A DNA stretch of 64,000 bases from QQVM01 sp964544885 (GCA_964544885.1 CAZJDX010000009.1:1-64000); one strand, 5' to 3'. Positions 31,006 to 41,090 are shown, counted from the first letter of the stretch. Notes: generated from the sequence alone by a model not told the origin. Program-made: numbers and translations.

Positions 31006-33444
31006 ATGAGAATATTCACCTGTATAGTGATTGGTATCCTGCTTATGAGTCTGAAAGGATCATATGCACAGAGAGGACCCGCAGCCATGGCCGAACTGGC
31101 CTTTTCAAAGGGAGATTATTATGATGCCGCCATACTTTATAAAAAGGCTTTCGCTAAGGAAAAAAACAAAGTTAAAAAGGCCGAATTCATATACAAAGTT
31201 GCTGAATCCTACCGTTTCACCAATGATTTCAGAAACCAGGAAGTCTGGTATAACAAAGCCATTAAGGCGAAACACAAGGAGCCACTCGCTTACCTTTATT
31301 ATGCGGAAGCGCTACGATTCAATGGAAAATACGATGAAGCGATTGTTCAATTTACGAACTATCTGAAAGAAGTACCTTCCGATCCCAGGGGAACTAAAGG
31401 AATTCAGGCAGCTGAACAGGCGCAAAAATGGAAAGACAAACCACTTCGCTACCGGGTTGAGAATGTCGCACCGGTTAATACTAAATACTCCGATTTCGGC
31501 GCTTTCTATTCTCATAAGGATAAAAGACATATCATCTTTACATCCGCCCGTCAGGAAGCCATAGGGAAGAATAATGATGGTGGTACAGGAGAAAAATTCC
31601 AGGATCTCTTCGAAGCAACGGTTGATAAAAAAGGCAAATGGAGCTCTCCAAAACCGCTACTTGAGCCGGTTAATTCTGATGCCAATGAAGGAAGTGCCGC
31701 AATGGATGTAAAAGGCAGCGACATGTTCTTCACCCGTTGTCCGGTGGAACGCGGAAAAGTGGGAGCGTGTGAAATTTACTTTACAAAGCGAAAAGGTCAG
31801 ACTTGGGATGAACCCAGACTCATAGAATTGAATGCTGATACGTTCACCGTAGGTCAACCGGCATTGTCGGCCGATGAAATGAGCCTTTATTTTGTTTCTG
31901 ATATGCCGGGAGGACTTGGAGGCAAGGATATTTGGATTTCAACGTACGATAAAAAAGCTAAAACCTGGACAGCGCCGGTAAATGCAGGTAACATGATCAA
32001 TACTCCTGAGGATGAAATGTTCCCTTATATAACCTCCGATAATACACTTTATTTCTCATCGAAAGGCCGTATCGGTATGGGAGGACTTGACATATTCAAA
32101 ACCAGGCTTAGCGAAGGAACCTGGTCTGAACCTGAGAACATGAAGTATCCGATCAATACTTCAGCTGATGACTTCTCTTTCGTGGTTAATGAGGCTGTAG
32201 GCGATCGTGGATTCCTGAGCTCCAACCGGGAAGGCGGAAAAGGCGGTGATGATATTTATTCATGGCACCTTCCCCCTCTCGTTTTCACTGTTTCAGGACG
32301 TGTATTTGATGCCGACACCAGAGCCAATATTGAAGGCGCCAATATCGAAATGTTCGGCAGTGACGGAACCTCCATACCCTTTAAAACCGACAAGACAGGC
32401 GCCTACAAATTCGACCTGAAACCGGAGACAACCTATAAGATCTCCGCTACCATGAATAATTACCTGAACAAATACCTGGAAGTTTCTACCGTAGGACTTG
32501 AACAAAGTAAAGATTTCATCGGTGATTTTGATTTTGCTTTGCGTTCTATTCTTCGTGCCATTGAATTGCCGGAAATCTATTATGATCTGGCTAAGTGGGA
32601 CCTGAGACCTGAGTCTAAGAAGTCACTTGACGAATTGCTGCAAACTCTTACTGACAATCCCACCATAGTGATTGAACTTGGATCCCATACCGACTCACGT
32701 CCGATTCCAATGACCAATGACACACTTTCGACGCGTCGAGCACAGTCAGTCGTGAATTATCTGATCTCAAAAGGAATTGAAGCAGAAAGACTGACCTATA
32801 AGGGTTACGCCGCACGCGAACCGAGGGTACTTGATAAGGACCTGGGAAGCTTTAAGCAGGGAGATGTCCTGAATGATGTTTTCATTTCCGGTTTGAAATC
32901 CGTAAAGCTCAAAGAAGAGGCTCATCAACTTAACCGCCGTACTGAATTCAAAGTACTCAGGACGAATTATGTGAAAGGACAGACTTCCCTCGATAACCTC
33001 ATCAAAGTTGAGACTGACAGCGTAAAGCTTCTGTCTGAATCCGGGTTAATTCCTGTCGAGGATACAAAAGAAGCCATCAAAGTTGAAGTGAAGGAAGCCT
33101 CCGATTCTCTCAAGATAAAATCAGGGCCGGGCACCTTATATGTCTGTCAGAAGAAAGACACTTATGTGAGTGTTGCCAAGGCACATGGAATTACAGTGAA
33201 AGAACTGAAGACCCTCAACGACATCCGCAGTGAACAGATCACGGAAGGTATGGAACTGAAGGTTGATCCCACAGGCGATTATACTGAATACAATAAAAAA
33301 TTCTATACCCTGGGAAAAGGCGAGGACAGTTGGAAAGCTATTGCCAAAAAACTTAACCTGAAAGATTCTGACCTGAAGAAACTCAACAAAGGGATAAATG
33401 AAAATCATTTCCGTCCAGGAAAGAAAATTCGTATTACCCAGTAG
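31006..33444 (+). CDS. PorE-like TPR/PD40/OmpA protein with two C-terminal LysM domains
   Basis: The 812-aa protein has a signal peptide (ends SYAQ). TPR-like repeats cover about 25-135. PD40/WD40-like propeller blades cover about 165-420 (ALSADEMSLYFVSDMPGGLGGKDIW, TSDNTLYFSSKGRIGMGGLDIF). A CarboxypepD_reg-like beta domain spans about 425-500. The OmpA domain is about 525-650 (YYDLAKWDLRPES, LGSHTDSR, LSTRRAQSVVNYL). Two LysM motifs lie at about 711-755 and 765-811. The first four domains match PorE-type T9SS envelope proteins. Two LysM domains add extra peptidoglycan-binding capacity to the OmpA domain, which is unusual. Confidence 0.88.
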   Translation: MRIFTCIVIGILLMSLKGSYAQRGPAAMAELAFSKGDYYDAAILYKKAFAKEKNKVKKAEFIYKVAESYRFTNDFRNQEVWYNKAIKAKHKEPLAYLYYAEALRFNGKYDEAIVQFTNYLKEVPSDPRGTKGIQAAEQAQKWKDKPLRYRVENVAPVNTKYSDFGAFYSHKDKRHIIFTSARQEAIGKNNDGGTGEKFQDLFEATVDKKGKWSSPKPLLEPVNSDANEGSAAMDVKGSDMFFTRCPVERGKVGACEIYFTKRKGQTWDEPRLIELNADTFTVGQPALSADEMSLYFVSDMPGGLGGKDIWISTYDKKAKTWTAPVNAGNMINTPEDEMFPYITSDNTLYFSSKGRIGMGGLDIFKTRLSEGTWSEPENMKYPINTSADDFSFVVNEAVGDRGFLSSNREGGKGGDDIYSWHLPPLVFTVSGRVFDADTRANIEGANIEMFGSDGTSIPFKTDKTGAYKFDLKPETTYKISATMNNYLNKYLEVSTVGLEQSKDFIGDFDFALRSILRAIELPEIYYDLAKWDLRPESKKSLDELLQTLTDNPTIVIELGSHTDSRPIPMTNDTLSTRRAQSVVNYLISKGIEAERLTYKGYAAREPRVLDKDLGSFKQGDVLNDVFISGLKSVKLKEEAHQLNRRTEFKVLRTNYVKGQTSLDNLIKVETDSVKLLSESGLIPVEDTKEAIKVEVKEASDSLKIKSGPGTLYVCQKKDTYVSVAKAHGITVKELKTLNDIRSEQITEGMELKVDPTGDYTEYNKKFYTLGKGEDSWKAIAKKLNLKDSDLKKLNKGINENHFRPGKKIRITQ

Positions 33445-33463
33445 CGAAAACATGAAGCGTAGA

Positions 33464-33501
33464 AGCGTTCCGCATCTGATGTGGGACGCTTTTGCTTTTT
33501 T
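33464..33501 (+). terminator. Terminator of the PorE-like gene
   Basis: AGCGTTCCGCAT (33464-33475) pairs with ATGTGGGACGCT (33479-33490), including two G-U pairs, across a 3-nt loop, followed by TTTTGCTTTTTT. Confidence 0.85.
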
Positions 33502-33540
33502 CATGAATCCAATTTCAAAAGAGATATAAGCCCTGCACAC

Positions 33541-34725
33541 ATGTCACAGGAAAATAAATATGCCAGCCGCGGCGTATCTTCCACAAAAGAAGATGTTCAC
33601 CGGGCCATACGGGATCTTGATAAAGGACTCTACCCGAAAGCGTTTTGCAAAGTAGTTCCTGATCTTCTTTCCGGTGATGAAGATTATTGTATTGTGATGC
33701 ACGCTGATGGCGCAGGGACCAAGTCCTCACTCGCTTATGCATACTGGAAGGAAACAGGAGATATTTCCGTTTGGAAAGGAATTGCTCAGGATGCGATCGT
33801 AATGAATACGGATGATCTTTTGTGTGTCGGAGTGACAGACAATTTGCTCATCTCTTCAACCATCGGAAGAAATAAAAACCTGATCCCCGGAGAAGTGGTC
33901 AGCGCCATCATTCAGGGTACCGAAGAGATACTGAAAGAGATGCGTTCTTTGGGGACCGGCATATACCTGACCGGGGGCGAAACGGCCGATGTAGGTGACC
34001 TGGTAAGAACCGTTATAGTCGATTCAACCGTAGTGGCAAGGATCAGGAGGAGTGAGATCATATCCAATGACCGTATCAGGGAAGGTGATGTTATTGTCGG
34101 GCTTGCTTCATCCGGCAAGGCGGTTTATGAAAAGGACTACAACAGCGGAATGGGAAGCAACGGTCTCACCTCCGCACGACACGATGTATTTTCCAAAACA
34201 CTGGCAAGCAGGTATCCAGAAACTTATGATCACCTGGTAAACCCGGAATTTGTTTACAGTGGTCGCCTTCAACTAACCGATAAAATTGAGATACCAGCCC
34301 CATGGAATCAGTCCATTGATGCCGGAAAACTGGTTCTTTCACCGACACGCACCTATGGACCGGTGATGAAAAAGATACTTGACAGATACAGACCAAAGAT
34401 CCACGGTTTGGTGCACTGCAGTGGCGGAGGACAAACAAAGATTCTTCACTTTATCGATAAACTTCACGTTATAAAAGATAATCTCTTTTCAGTACCCCCG
34501 CTCTTCCATCTGATACAAAAAGAGAGTGGCACAGACTGGAAAGAAATGTACAGGGTATTCAATATGGGTCACCGGATGGAAATATATTGCGAAGCCGCGG
34601 ACGCGCAGGGAATTATTGAAATCTCCCATGGATTCGGAATAGACGCGCAGGTCATCGGCAGAGTTGAAGGATCTCCCGCCAACAAGCTGACGATAAAATC
34701 GGAAAACGGAGAATTCGAATATTGA
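33541..34725 (+). CDS. purM: Phosphoribosylformylglycinamidine cyclo-ligase (AIR synthetase)
   Basis: The 394-aa PurM makes aminoimidazole ribotide from FGAM and ATP in purine synthesis. It is the longer Bacteroidota form. Motifs include CIVMHADGAGTKSSLAY, the AIRS domain around YLTGGETADVGDLVRT and GLASSGKAVYEKDYNSGMGSNGLTSARHD, and GLVHCSGGGQTKILHF in the C-terminal domain. The start ATG 33541 is chosen because MSQENKYASRGVS begins the conserved region. prfA follows after 45 nt. Confidence 0.93.
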   Translation: MSQENKYASRGVSSTKEDVHRAIRDLDKGLYPKAFCKVVPDLLSGDEDYCIVMHADGAGTKSSLAYAYWKETGDISVWKGIAQDAIVMNTDDLLCVGVTDNLLISSTIGRNKNLIPGEVVSAIIQGTEEILKEMRSLGTGIYLTGGETADVGDLVRTVIVDSTVVARIRRSEIISNDRIREGDVIVGLASSGKAVYEKDYNSGMGSNGLTSARHDVFSKTLASRYPETYDHLVNPEFVYSGRLQLTDKIEIPAPWNQSIDAGKLVLSPTRTYGPVMKKILDRYRPKIHGLVHCSGGGQTKILHFIDKLHVIKDNLFSVPPLFHLIQKESGTDWKEMYRVFNMGHRMEIYCEAADAQGIIEISHGFGIDAQVIGRVEGSPANKLTIKSENGEFEY

Positions 34726-34770
34726 TAAAGAAGATACTTGTTAATTGTAACATAACCTGAGAAAAGTCAG

Positions 34771-35847
34771 ATGCTGCTCGATAAACTTGAAGAGATAAAG
34801 AAGAGGTTTGAAGACGTGGAAAGGGAGCTTAGCATACCCACCGCCATGAGTGACATGAAACGTTTTGCCCAACTTAACCGCGACTATAAGGAACTGCGTA
34901 AAATTGTTGATTGCTATCATGAATATAAGATCATACAGAGTAACCTTGAAAATGTAAGAAATGTTCTTTCCACGGAGAAAGATGAAGAGTTTCGTGCCAT
35001 GGCGAAAAGCGAACTGGAAGCATATGAGCAAAAGAATGAAAAGCTTGAAGAAGAGATAAAAATGCTCCTTGTACCAGCCGATCCTGAAGATGCAAAGAAT
35101 GCGATCTTTGAAATACGCGCAGGTACAGGCGGAGACGAGGCAAGCATTTTTGCTGGAGACCTTTTTCGCATGTATAATAAATTCTGCGAGCGAAAAGGTT
35201 TTAAGGTTGAGATTGTGGACATAACCCCGGGAACCTCGGGAGGATTCAAGGAAATCATTTTTAATGTCGTTGGAGATGGCCCCTACGGTACGCTCAAATA
35301 CGAATCAGGAGTACACCGGGTACAACGGGTGCCTCAGACAGAAACACAGGGACGTGTGCATACTTCCGCAGCGACCGTTGTGGTGTTACCTGAAGCGGAT
35401 GAATTTGATGTGGAGATAAAACCAAATGACATTCGCAAGGACCTCTTTTGTTCCTCCGGACCGGGTGGGCAGTCCGTGAACACAACTTATTCCGCCGTCA
35501 GACTTACACACATTCCAACGGGGATCGTGGCTCAATGTCAGGATCAGAAATCCCAGATCAAAAATTACGAGAAGGCGCTTGCCGTTCTCCGTTCAAGAAT
35601 TTATGAAGTGGAATTCAATAAACGGATGGAAGAGAACTCAAAAAAGAGAAAGACCATGGTCAGCACCGGAGACCGGAGCGCGAAGATCAGAACCTATAAT
35701 TATTCGCAGAGCCGGATTACCGATCACCGGATCGGACTCACCATGTATAATCTGCAGACATTTATGGAAGGTGATATTTCAGAAATGATCGACGCATTAC
35801 AACTCGCGGAGAACGCGGAAAGAATGAAGGAAGGCATCAGCTATTGA
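34771..35847 (+). CDS. prfA: Peptide chain release factor 1
   Basis: The 358-aa class I release factor recognises UAA/UAG. The catalytic GGQ is in SSGPGGQSVNTTYSAVR. The codon-recognition tripeptide is PQT in RVQRVPQTETQGRVHTSAAT (the P-x-T form of RF1, not SPF of RF2). The N-terminal helical domain and length fit RF1. It is encoded just after purM and is likely co-transcribed. Confidence 0.97.
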   Translation: MLLDKLEEIKKRFEDVERELSIPTAMSDMKRFAQLNRDYKELRKIVDCYHEYKIIQSNLENVRNVLSTEKDEEFRAMAKSELEAYEQKNEKLEEEIKMLLVPADPEDAKNAIFEIRAGTGGDEASIFAGDLFRMYNKFCERKGFKVEIVDITPGTSGGFKEIIFNVVGDGPYGTLKYESGVHRVQRVPQTETQGRVHTSAATVVVLPEADEFDVEIKPNDIRKDLFCSSGPGGQSVNTTYSAVRLTHIPTGIVAQCQDQKSQIKNYEKALAVLRSRIYEVEFNKRMEENSKKRKTMVSTGDRSAKIRTYNYSQSRITDHRIGLTMYNLQTFMEGDISEMIDALQLAENAERMKEGISY

Positions 35848-35957
35848 GAACTGGCAAATCTGAATGGAATTGCCTGTTCGGCAGGTTCATTTCCTGATCA
35901 ATAATCAGAAGAGCACAAAATTACTTAGAATTTAAACCGGATTTTGCGGCCTGCTCT

Positions 35958-35988
35958 TTGGCTGTTTTGGCAGAATCCCGTAGGTTTG
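35958..35988 (+). promoter_or_regulatory. Promoter of the fused E1 gene, possibly giving a leaderless mRNA
   Basis: TTG (35958-35960), a 20-nt spacer and a perfect TAGGTTTG (35981-35988) form a good promoter. The ATG begins at 35993, only 5 nt after the -7 element, where the transcript start would be expected. The mRNA would then have essentially no 5' leader. Confidence 0.6.
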
Positions 35989-35992
35989 TTAT

Positions 35993-38071
35993 ATGCTAAC
36001 AGAAACTAAAAAAGATTCCGGGAAGACTATCAAACGCGATACGCTTCTGAAGGCTTTTGAACTGATGAGCACGGCGAGAGCCATGTCGGATTTATACGAA
36101 GAAAAATCGCAGATCACTCAAAAATATGTTCATGCCACCTCAAGAGGTCATGAAGCATTGCAGATCGCTTTAGGTTTGCAGCTCCTTCCACAGGATTTTC
36201 TTTCCGCATACTACCGGGACGACAGCATTCTGTTAAGTCTGGGTTTACAACCTTATGAACTCATGCTGCAATTGCTTGCAAAAAGAGACGACCCTTTTTC
36301 AGGAGGCAGAACCTATTACTGTCATCCGAGCCTGAATCGTGATGATATGCCAAAAATCCCGCATCAAAGTTCAGCTACCGGAATGCAGGCCATACCCGCT
36401 ACCGGCATTGCCATGGGAATACAATACCGTGAAAAGACCGGACTTGCCGAATATGGCGATAAAGAAAAACCGCTTGTCGTTTGCTCACTCGGTGACGGCT
36501 CGGTAACAGAAGGAGAAGTGGCGGAAGCCTTTCAAATGGCCGTGCTGAAGCAAATGCCTATTCTCTATTTCATTCAGGATAATGAATGGGACATCTCTGC
36601 CCATTCAAAGGAAATCCGTTCGATGGATGCCAATGAATACGCAAAAGGATTCAAGGGTATGGAGGTGCGCAGTATTGACGGTACCGATTTTTTCAGTTCA
36701 TTCGAAACAATCAGAGAGGTTCTTCATCTGATACGCACAGAACGCAGACCTTTTATGATCCATGCCAAGGTACCCCTCCTGGGCCATCACACTTCCGGAG
36801 TACGAAGGGAATGGTATCGACACGATCTTGAAGAACATGAAAAGCGAGATCCGCTTCCGAAATTCTACAAGACATTACTCGACCTTGGATTTAAGGAAAA
36901 TGAACTGGATCCGATTCGTGAAAGAGCAAAGCTTTTGGTACGATCGGATTTTGAGAAAGCAATGCAGGCTGAGGATCCCCGCCCCGAAGATCTTTTCACC
37001 CATGATTATGCTCCGACACCGGTTACTGAAGAGAAAGGCGAACGCGAACCTGCAGGTAAGGAAAAAACGGTTATGGTTGATTGCGCCTTATTCGCTGTTC
37101 AGGAATTAATGGCAAAACACAAGGAATGTCTCCTCTACGGCCAGGATGTGGGTGGCAGACTCGGAGGAGTCTTCAGGGAGGCGGCGACACTCGCCCAAAA
37201 ATTCGGTGATGACCGCGTATTCAATACACCAATACAGGAAGCATTCATCGTTGGCAGCACTGTTGGCATGAGCGCAGCAGGTCTCAAACCCATTGTGGAA
37301 GTACAGTTCGCGGATTATATATGGCCGGGTCTTAATCAGTTATTTACTGAAGTGAGTCGTTCCTGTTACCTGAGTAACGGAAAGTGGCCGGTGAGTTGTA
37401 TCATCCGTGTTCCTATCGGCGCTTATGGCAGCGGTGGTCCGTATCATTCTTCCAGTGTTGAAAGCGTATTGAGCAATATCCGGGGTATAAAGATCGCTTA
37501 TCCAAGTACCGGCGCCGATCTGAAGGGTATGATTAAAGCCGCTTATTATGATCCGAACCCTGTAGTGATCCTTGAACACAAAGGCTTATACTGGTCAAAG
37601 ATTAAAGGAACGGAAGACGCCAAAACCATTGAGCCGGATGAGAACTATATGATCCCATTGGGAAAGGCGCGTATGGTTCAGGAAGTACCTGCAGGCGATA
37701 AATCCACCATAAGCCTTATCACCTATGGTATGGGTGTTTACTGGGCTAAAAATGCGGCAAAGGATTTTCCCGGACGAGTAGAGATCATAGACTTGCGCAG
37801 CATCATGCCGCTTGACAAAGAGACGATCGTTAAGAGTGTTAAGAAACATGGTAGGGGGCTGATTGTTACTGAAGAACCTACAGGCAATTCATTCACCCAG
37901 GCCATTGCGGGCATGCTTTCCGGGGAATGTTTTGAATACCTGGATGCTCCGATCGCTGTGATCGGTTCCGAAGACCTCCCTGCCATCCCTCTGAATTCTA
38001 CACTGGAATTCGCAATGATTCCGAACCCGGAAAAAGTGAAGCAGGCTTTGGAAAGACTCCTGGCTTACTGA
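35993..38071 (+). CDS. Fused 2-oxoacid dehydrogenase E1 alpha-beta (branched-chain type)
   Basis: The 692-aa protein joins both E1 subunits. Residues 1 to about 340 are E1-alpha with the thiamine diphosphate motif GDGSVTEGEVAEAFQMAVLKQMPILYFIQDNEWDIS. Residues about 350-692 are E1-beta (YGQDVGGRLGGVF, TPIQEAFIVGSTVGMSAAGLKPIVEVQFADYIWPGLNQL). This fused form is frequent in Bacteroidota and is usually annotated as 2-oxoisovalerate dehydrogenase, acting with E2 and E3 to oxidise branched-chain oxo acids. The E2 gene is not present here. The substrate is inferred. Confidence 0.92.
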   Translation: MLTETKKDSGKTIKRDTLLKAFELMSTARAMSDLYEEKSQITQKYVHATSRGHEALQIALGLQLLPQDFLSAYYRDDSILLSLGLQPYELMLQLLAKRDDPFSGGRTYYCHPSLNRDDMPKIPHQSSATGMQAIPATGIAMGIQYREKTGLAEYGDKEKPLVVCSLGDGSVTEGEVAEAFQMAVLKQMPILYFIQDNEWDISAHSKEIRSMDANEYAKGFKGMEVRSIDGTDFFSSFETIREVLHLIRTERRPFMIHAKVPLLGHHTSGVRREWYRHDLEEHEKRDPLPKFYKTLLDLGFKENELDPIRERAKLLVRSDFEKAMQAEDPRPEDLFTHDYAPTPVTEEKGEREPAGKEKTVMVDCALFAVQELMAKHKECLLYGQDVGGRLGGVFREAATLAQKFGDDRVFNTPIQEAFIVGSTVGMSAAGLKPIVEVQFADYIWPGLNQLFTEVSRSCYLSNGKWPVSCIIRVPIGAYGSGGPYHSSSVESVLSNIRGIKIAYPSTGADLKGMIKAAYYDPNPVVILEHKGLYWSKIKGTEDAKTIEPDENYMIPLGKARMVQEVPAGDKSTISLITYGMGVYWAKNAAKDFPGRVEIIDLRSIMPLDKETIVKSVKKHGRGLIVTEEPTGNSFTQAIAGMLSGECFEYLDAPIAVIGSEDLPAIPLNSTLEFAMIPNPEKVKQALERLLAY

Positions 38072-38084
38072 TAAAGGATCGCTA

Positions 38085-38867
38085 TCACCTCTTTCCTGAT
38101 CCCATTCCTTCCAGCCTGATCTCCGTTTTGATCCTTGCCTCCGTCTCAGGCTCGAGTCTTTCTCCCACCGGCTCGATCAGTTCCCTTCCATTCATCCTGG
38201 GATTTTTGATTGCCGGAGAAACCGGATAGGCATTCATCTCTTCAGAAGGATAGGATTGAAGAAGATCCGTGATCTCATTAAGATGCTCCGCATGAAGCCA
38301 TTTCCTTTCATCTCTTTCATGCAATACTACAGGAGAACGGTGATGAGGGATCTTTTGCAGCAGTTCATTAGGCGTTGTTGTAATGATAGCGAAAGAGTGA
38401 TACTCTTCACCACTGTCGTGATCTTTCCAGTGATCAAAAATCCCTGCCATGGCGAAGGGTCTGCGACGTTTCAGGTAAACCACATAGGGTCTGTCAAGCC
38501 CTTCAAGGGTCGATCCTTCAATGAAAGCATCAGCGATGACGAGGCATCGCTGTGAACGGATAGGTTTTCTGAATGAAGGCTTGCTGATGATCCCCTTTCC
38601 TCCGGTATAATGCGGATCATTCTCCTTGTTTCCATCACCTTCCGCTCGCGCATTAAATAGATACATTTTTTTCTTAGCCCAGGAAGGCGTCATTCCAAAA
38701 TGAAAAAACTGTAACTCCTTTGGTTTATCGGAAGTGATCACCGGAGCCAGGGCGCCCGGACCAAGATTATAATTCGGAATAATTCCAAGAGGCAATTCAG
38801 GCGCTGTGACCTGGAACCTTTTTTCGATCACTTCTACCGTGGAAACGATGACATATCTGCCGCACAT
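38085..38867 (-). CDS. SOS response-associated peptidase (SRAP/YedK/HMCES family)
   Basis: The 260-aa SRAP protein has the catalytic Cys2 (MCGRYVIV), which forms a thiazolidine crosslink with abasic sites in single-stranded DNA after Met removal. Other conserved parts are FGMTPSWAKKKMYLFNARAEG, RCLVIADAFIEG and the active-site His in PHHRSPVVL. It protects abasic sites from error-prone repair. It is convergent with the E1 fusion gene (13 nt gap) and has an extended C-terminal tail of about 50 residues. Confidence 0.93.
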   Translation of the reverse strand: MCGRYVIVSTVEVIEKRFQVTAPELPLGIIPNYNLGPGALAPVITSDKPKELQFFHFGMTPSWAKKKMYLFNARAEGDGNKENDPHYTGGKGIISKPSFRKPIRSQRCLVIADAFIEGSTLEGLDRPYVVYLKRRRPFAMAGIFDHWKDHDSGEEYHSFAIITTTPNELLQKIPHHRSPVVLHERDERKWLHAEHLNEITDLLQSYPSEEMNAYPVSPAIKNPRMNGRELIEPVGERLEPETEARIKTEIRLEGMGSGKR

Positions 38868-38899
38868 ATATAATTCAGATTAATTAATCAGGATAACCA

Positions 38900-39484
38900 T
38901 CAACCCTTCCAATTTCTGTACTTCAGCGGCATTGGCTCCCTTCCTTCCGGGATCTCTCTCAGAGGCTGACACTCTCTGAGAGTAGCCTGCAATTCTGCCG
39001 GCAAGGCTTTATAAAGTTCTGTGCCCTTGCTTTTCCAATTGATAATATCATCACCAGCGTCCTTTATAATCTTTGCAGGATTACCAACAACAATTTTTCG
39101 TTCAGGTATCTGCATACCCTCGGGAACGAAGGTCAGGGCACCGATAATACAATGATCACCTATCCTCACCTTATCCATCACTACGGAGTTCATCCCTACC
39201 AACACATTTTTCCCGATGTGTGAGCCATGGATAATGGCGCCGTGTCCGATATGTGCATCTTCCTCAAGTATTACCGTAATGCCGGGGAACATATGAATCG
39301 TGCAATTCTCCTGTACATTACAACCGTCCTTTATCACGATCCCGCCCCAGTCTCCCCTGATGGCAGCGCCAGGCCCTATATAAACATTTTTCCCAATGAT
39401 AACGTTCCCGGTTACCGCCGCTTTAGGATGAACGAAGGAGGATTCATGAATTACAGGTATATAGTCCTGGAAAGAGTAAAACAT
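38900..39484 (-). CDS. Gamma-carbonic anhydrase/PaaY-like hexapeptide-repeat protein
   Basis: The 194-aa left-handed beta-helix protein has tandem hexapeptides (IIGKNVYIGPGAAIRGDWGG onward). Metal-binding His residues of gamma-carbonic anhydrases are visible in TIHMFPG and HIGHGAIIHGS. The C-terminal helix (DIINWKSKGTELYKALPAE) resembles PaaY, a thioesterase that relieves dead-end CoA esters in phenylacetate catabolism. The nearby thiolase/PaaI genes and the downstream paaZ support PaaY, but caiE-like or gamma-CA roles remain possible. Confidence 0.82.
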   Translation of the reverse strand: MFYSFQDYIPVIHESSFVHPKAAVTGNVIIGKNVYIGPGAAIRGDWGGIVIKDGCNVQENCTIHMFPGITVILEEDAHIGHGAIIHGSHIGKNVLVGMNSVVMDKVRIGDHCIIGALTFVPEGMQIPERKIVVGNPAKIIKDAGDDIINWKSKGTELYKALPAELQATLRECQPLREIPEGREPMPLKYRNWKG

Positions 39485-39584
39485 ACTATTATGTAATTTA
39501 ATTCCTCGACAAAGTTAACTAAATGGAATGCTAAGTGTACATTGTCCTTCAGTATTTATTAAATTTGATCATGAAATTCTTACA

Positions 39585-41090
39585 ATGAAATTTCTTTCAT
39601 TCCTGTTTTCAGCAATTTTAATTTCCATTTTTTGTAATGGGCAAAGTGCCGTGGTTTTTGACAGTCTTCAACCCGGGTTTACCGTAATGACAGAAAATGA
39701 CATTTATATTAATTCAGACAAACTTGTTAAATCTGATTATGAGGGAAGAATTAAGTGGAGTAAAAGCGGTAACTACCAGCATTACAGAATGAGAGTTGAA
39801 GAAAATGGTATCTACCTTTTCAAAGACTCCTGTCTGATAAAACTGGATACCGCAGGATCACTTCTGTGGTCGAAAGATTTCATCAGTGGTCCCTGTACCA
39901 CCCTAAGTCCGGCAATCAACATTTCGGATGTCGTAGTCAATGGGGACAAGATATACATATTGTCAGGACAGGGTACTTCCAATCATTCACTTTGGTATCC
40001 GGCTTTATTCACCTTAGATACAGGAGGAACCATGCTTGACGCCTGGTGCGACCAATATAACAGTGATACCTATTTTATTTATGGCATTAAAAACCCGTAT
40101 GGCGGAGCATTTACTCTAGGGCATGATGGTGGAAATAATGTGGCAGCACTCTCATTCAAACTGGATGTGAATGGTAATCTGGATATGAATGGTGATTACA
40201 ACGTTTTTCAATACCCCGGAGCGCAATTCAATTTTATAAAAACTGTTTTCCTTTTGAACAATCTTACACATGTCTGTGTCTTCAACAGTTTCGCACCAGG
40301 ATATCCGGCATTCCCTTATATAATTTGGGAAACAGTCCATGGTGGCATTTCCAATGTGCGTGAATATTCAACACCTCAAATTCCCTGGGGCTTAAACTTC
40401 ATCAATGCCACATCCGATCAACAAAATAATCTATACATTTTAGCCATGACATTAAATGCGGATGTCGTCCTGATAAAAACAGATCCGGCTGGAAGCATTT
40501 TGAATGTAAAAAGCTGGTCCCCTTCAGCGCTTCAGGCATATCAGCTGACAATATCTGATCACGGTGAAATTGCAAAACTGATATTCAGAAATGATTCATT
40601 GTTCCTGATGACCGCCATTGATGGCAAACCTGCAATACTTTCATTTGACTCCGCGTTGAATACCCTTTGTTTCTCCCCAGACTCAACCATTCAAATAGTT
40701 TCCGGATATAACGTTGTAAGCCATCCTTCTTACAATACAATCGTAGATCATTCAACTCCCGGCCTTATTCCCGGAACAGTTCAACACGCTAACACAACAA
40801 ATCCTTCTTCATGGAGTTTATGTTGGCAAGTTGGTCTTCAGTCAGACCTATCAGAATCTGAAGCGATTTTCTATCCTAATCCGGCAGATGATGTAATGTA
40901 TATTGATGGAATTGAATCATACTCTAAGATTGGTCTTTACAATATTCTTGGACAAAACATTCCAGTGAAACAAACCAGGATGCCGGGTAAAACACTATTA
41001 GAGACCTCTATGCTCCGGGACGGTGTTTATTCAATTTCTGTCAGCGGTCCCAATAATAGAATCAATAAAGTAATACTGATCAAACACTGA
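39585..41090 (+). CDS. Secreted protein with T9SS type A sorting domain
   Basis: The 501-aa exported protein has a signal peptide (ends IFCNGQ), a long beta-rich body with propeller-like strands (about 25-420) and a C-terminal T9SS type A sorting domain (about 425-501: FYPNPADDVMYIDGIESYSKIGLYNILGQ, then LRDGVYSISV). The Por secretion system would export it to the surface. The body lacks a catalytic motif I recognise. It resembles the other T9SS cargo at 60617. The start is ATG 39585. Confidence 0.85.
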   Translation: MKFLSFLFSAILISIFCNGQSAVVFDSLQPGFTVMTENDIYINSDKLVKSDYEGRIKWSKSGNYQHYRMRVEENGIYLFKDSCLIKLDTAGSLLWSKDFISGPCTTLSPAINISDVVVNGDKIYILSGQGTSNHSLWYPALFTLDTGGTMLDAWCDQYNSDTYFIYGIKNPYGGAFTLGHDGGNNVAALSFKLDVNGNLDMNGDYNVFQYPGAQFNFIKTVFLLNNLTHVCVFNSFAPGYPAFPYIIWETVHGGISNVREYSTPQIPWGLNFINATSDQQNNLYILAMTLNADVVLIKTDPAGSILNVKSWSPSALQAYQLTISDHGEIAKLIFRNDSLFLMTAIDGKPAILSFDSALNTLCFSPDSTIQIVSGYNVVSHPSYNTIVDHSTPGLIPGTVQHANTTNPSSWSLCWQVGLQSDLSESEAIFYPNPADDVMYIDGIESYSKIGLYNILGQNIPVKQTRMPGKTLLETSMLRDGVYSISVSGPNNRINKVILIKH

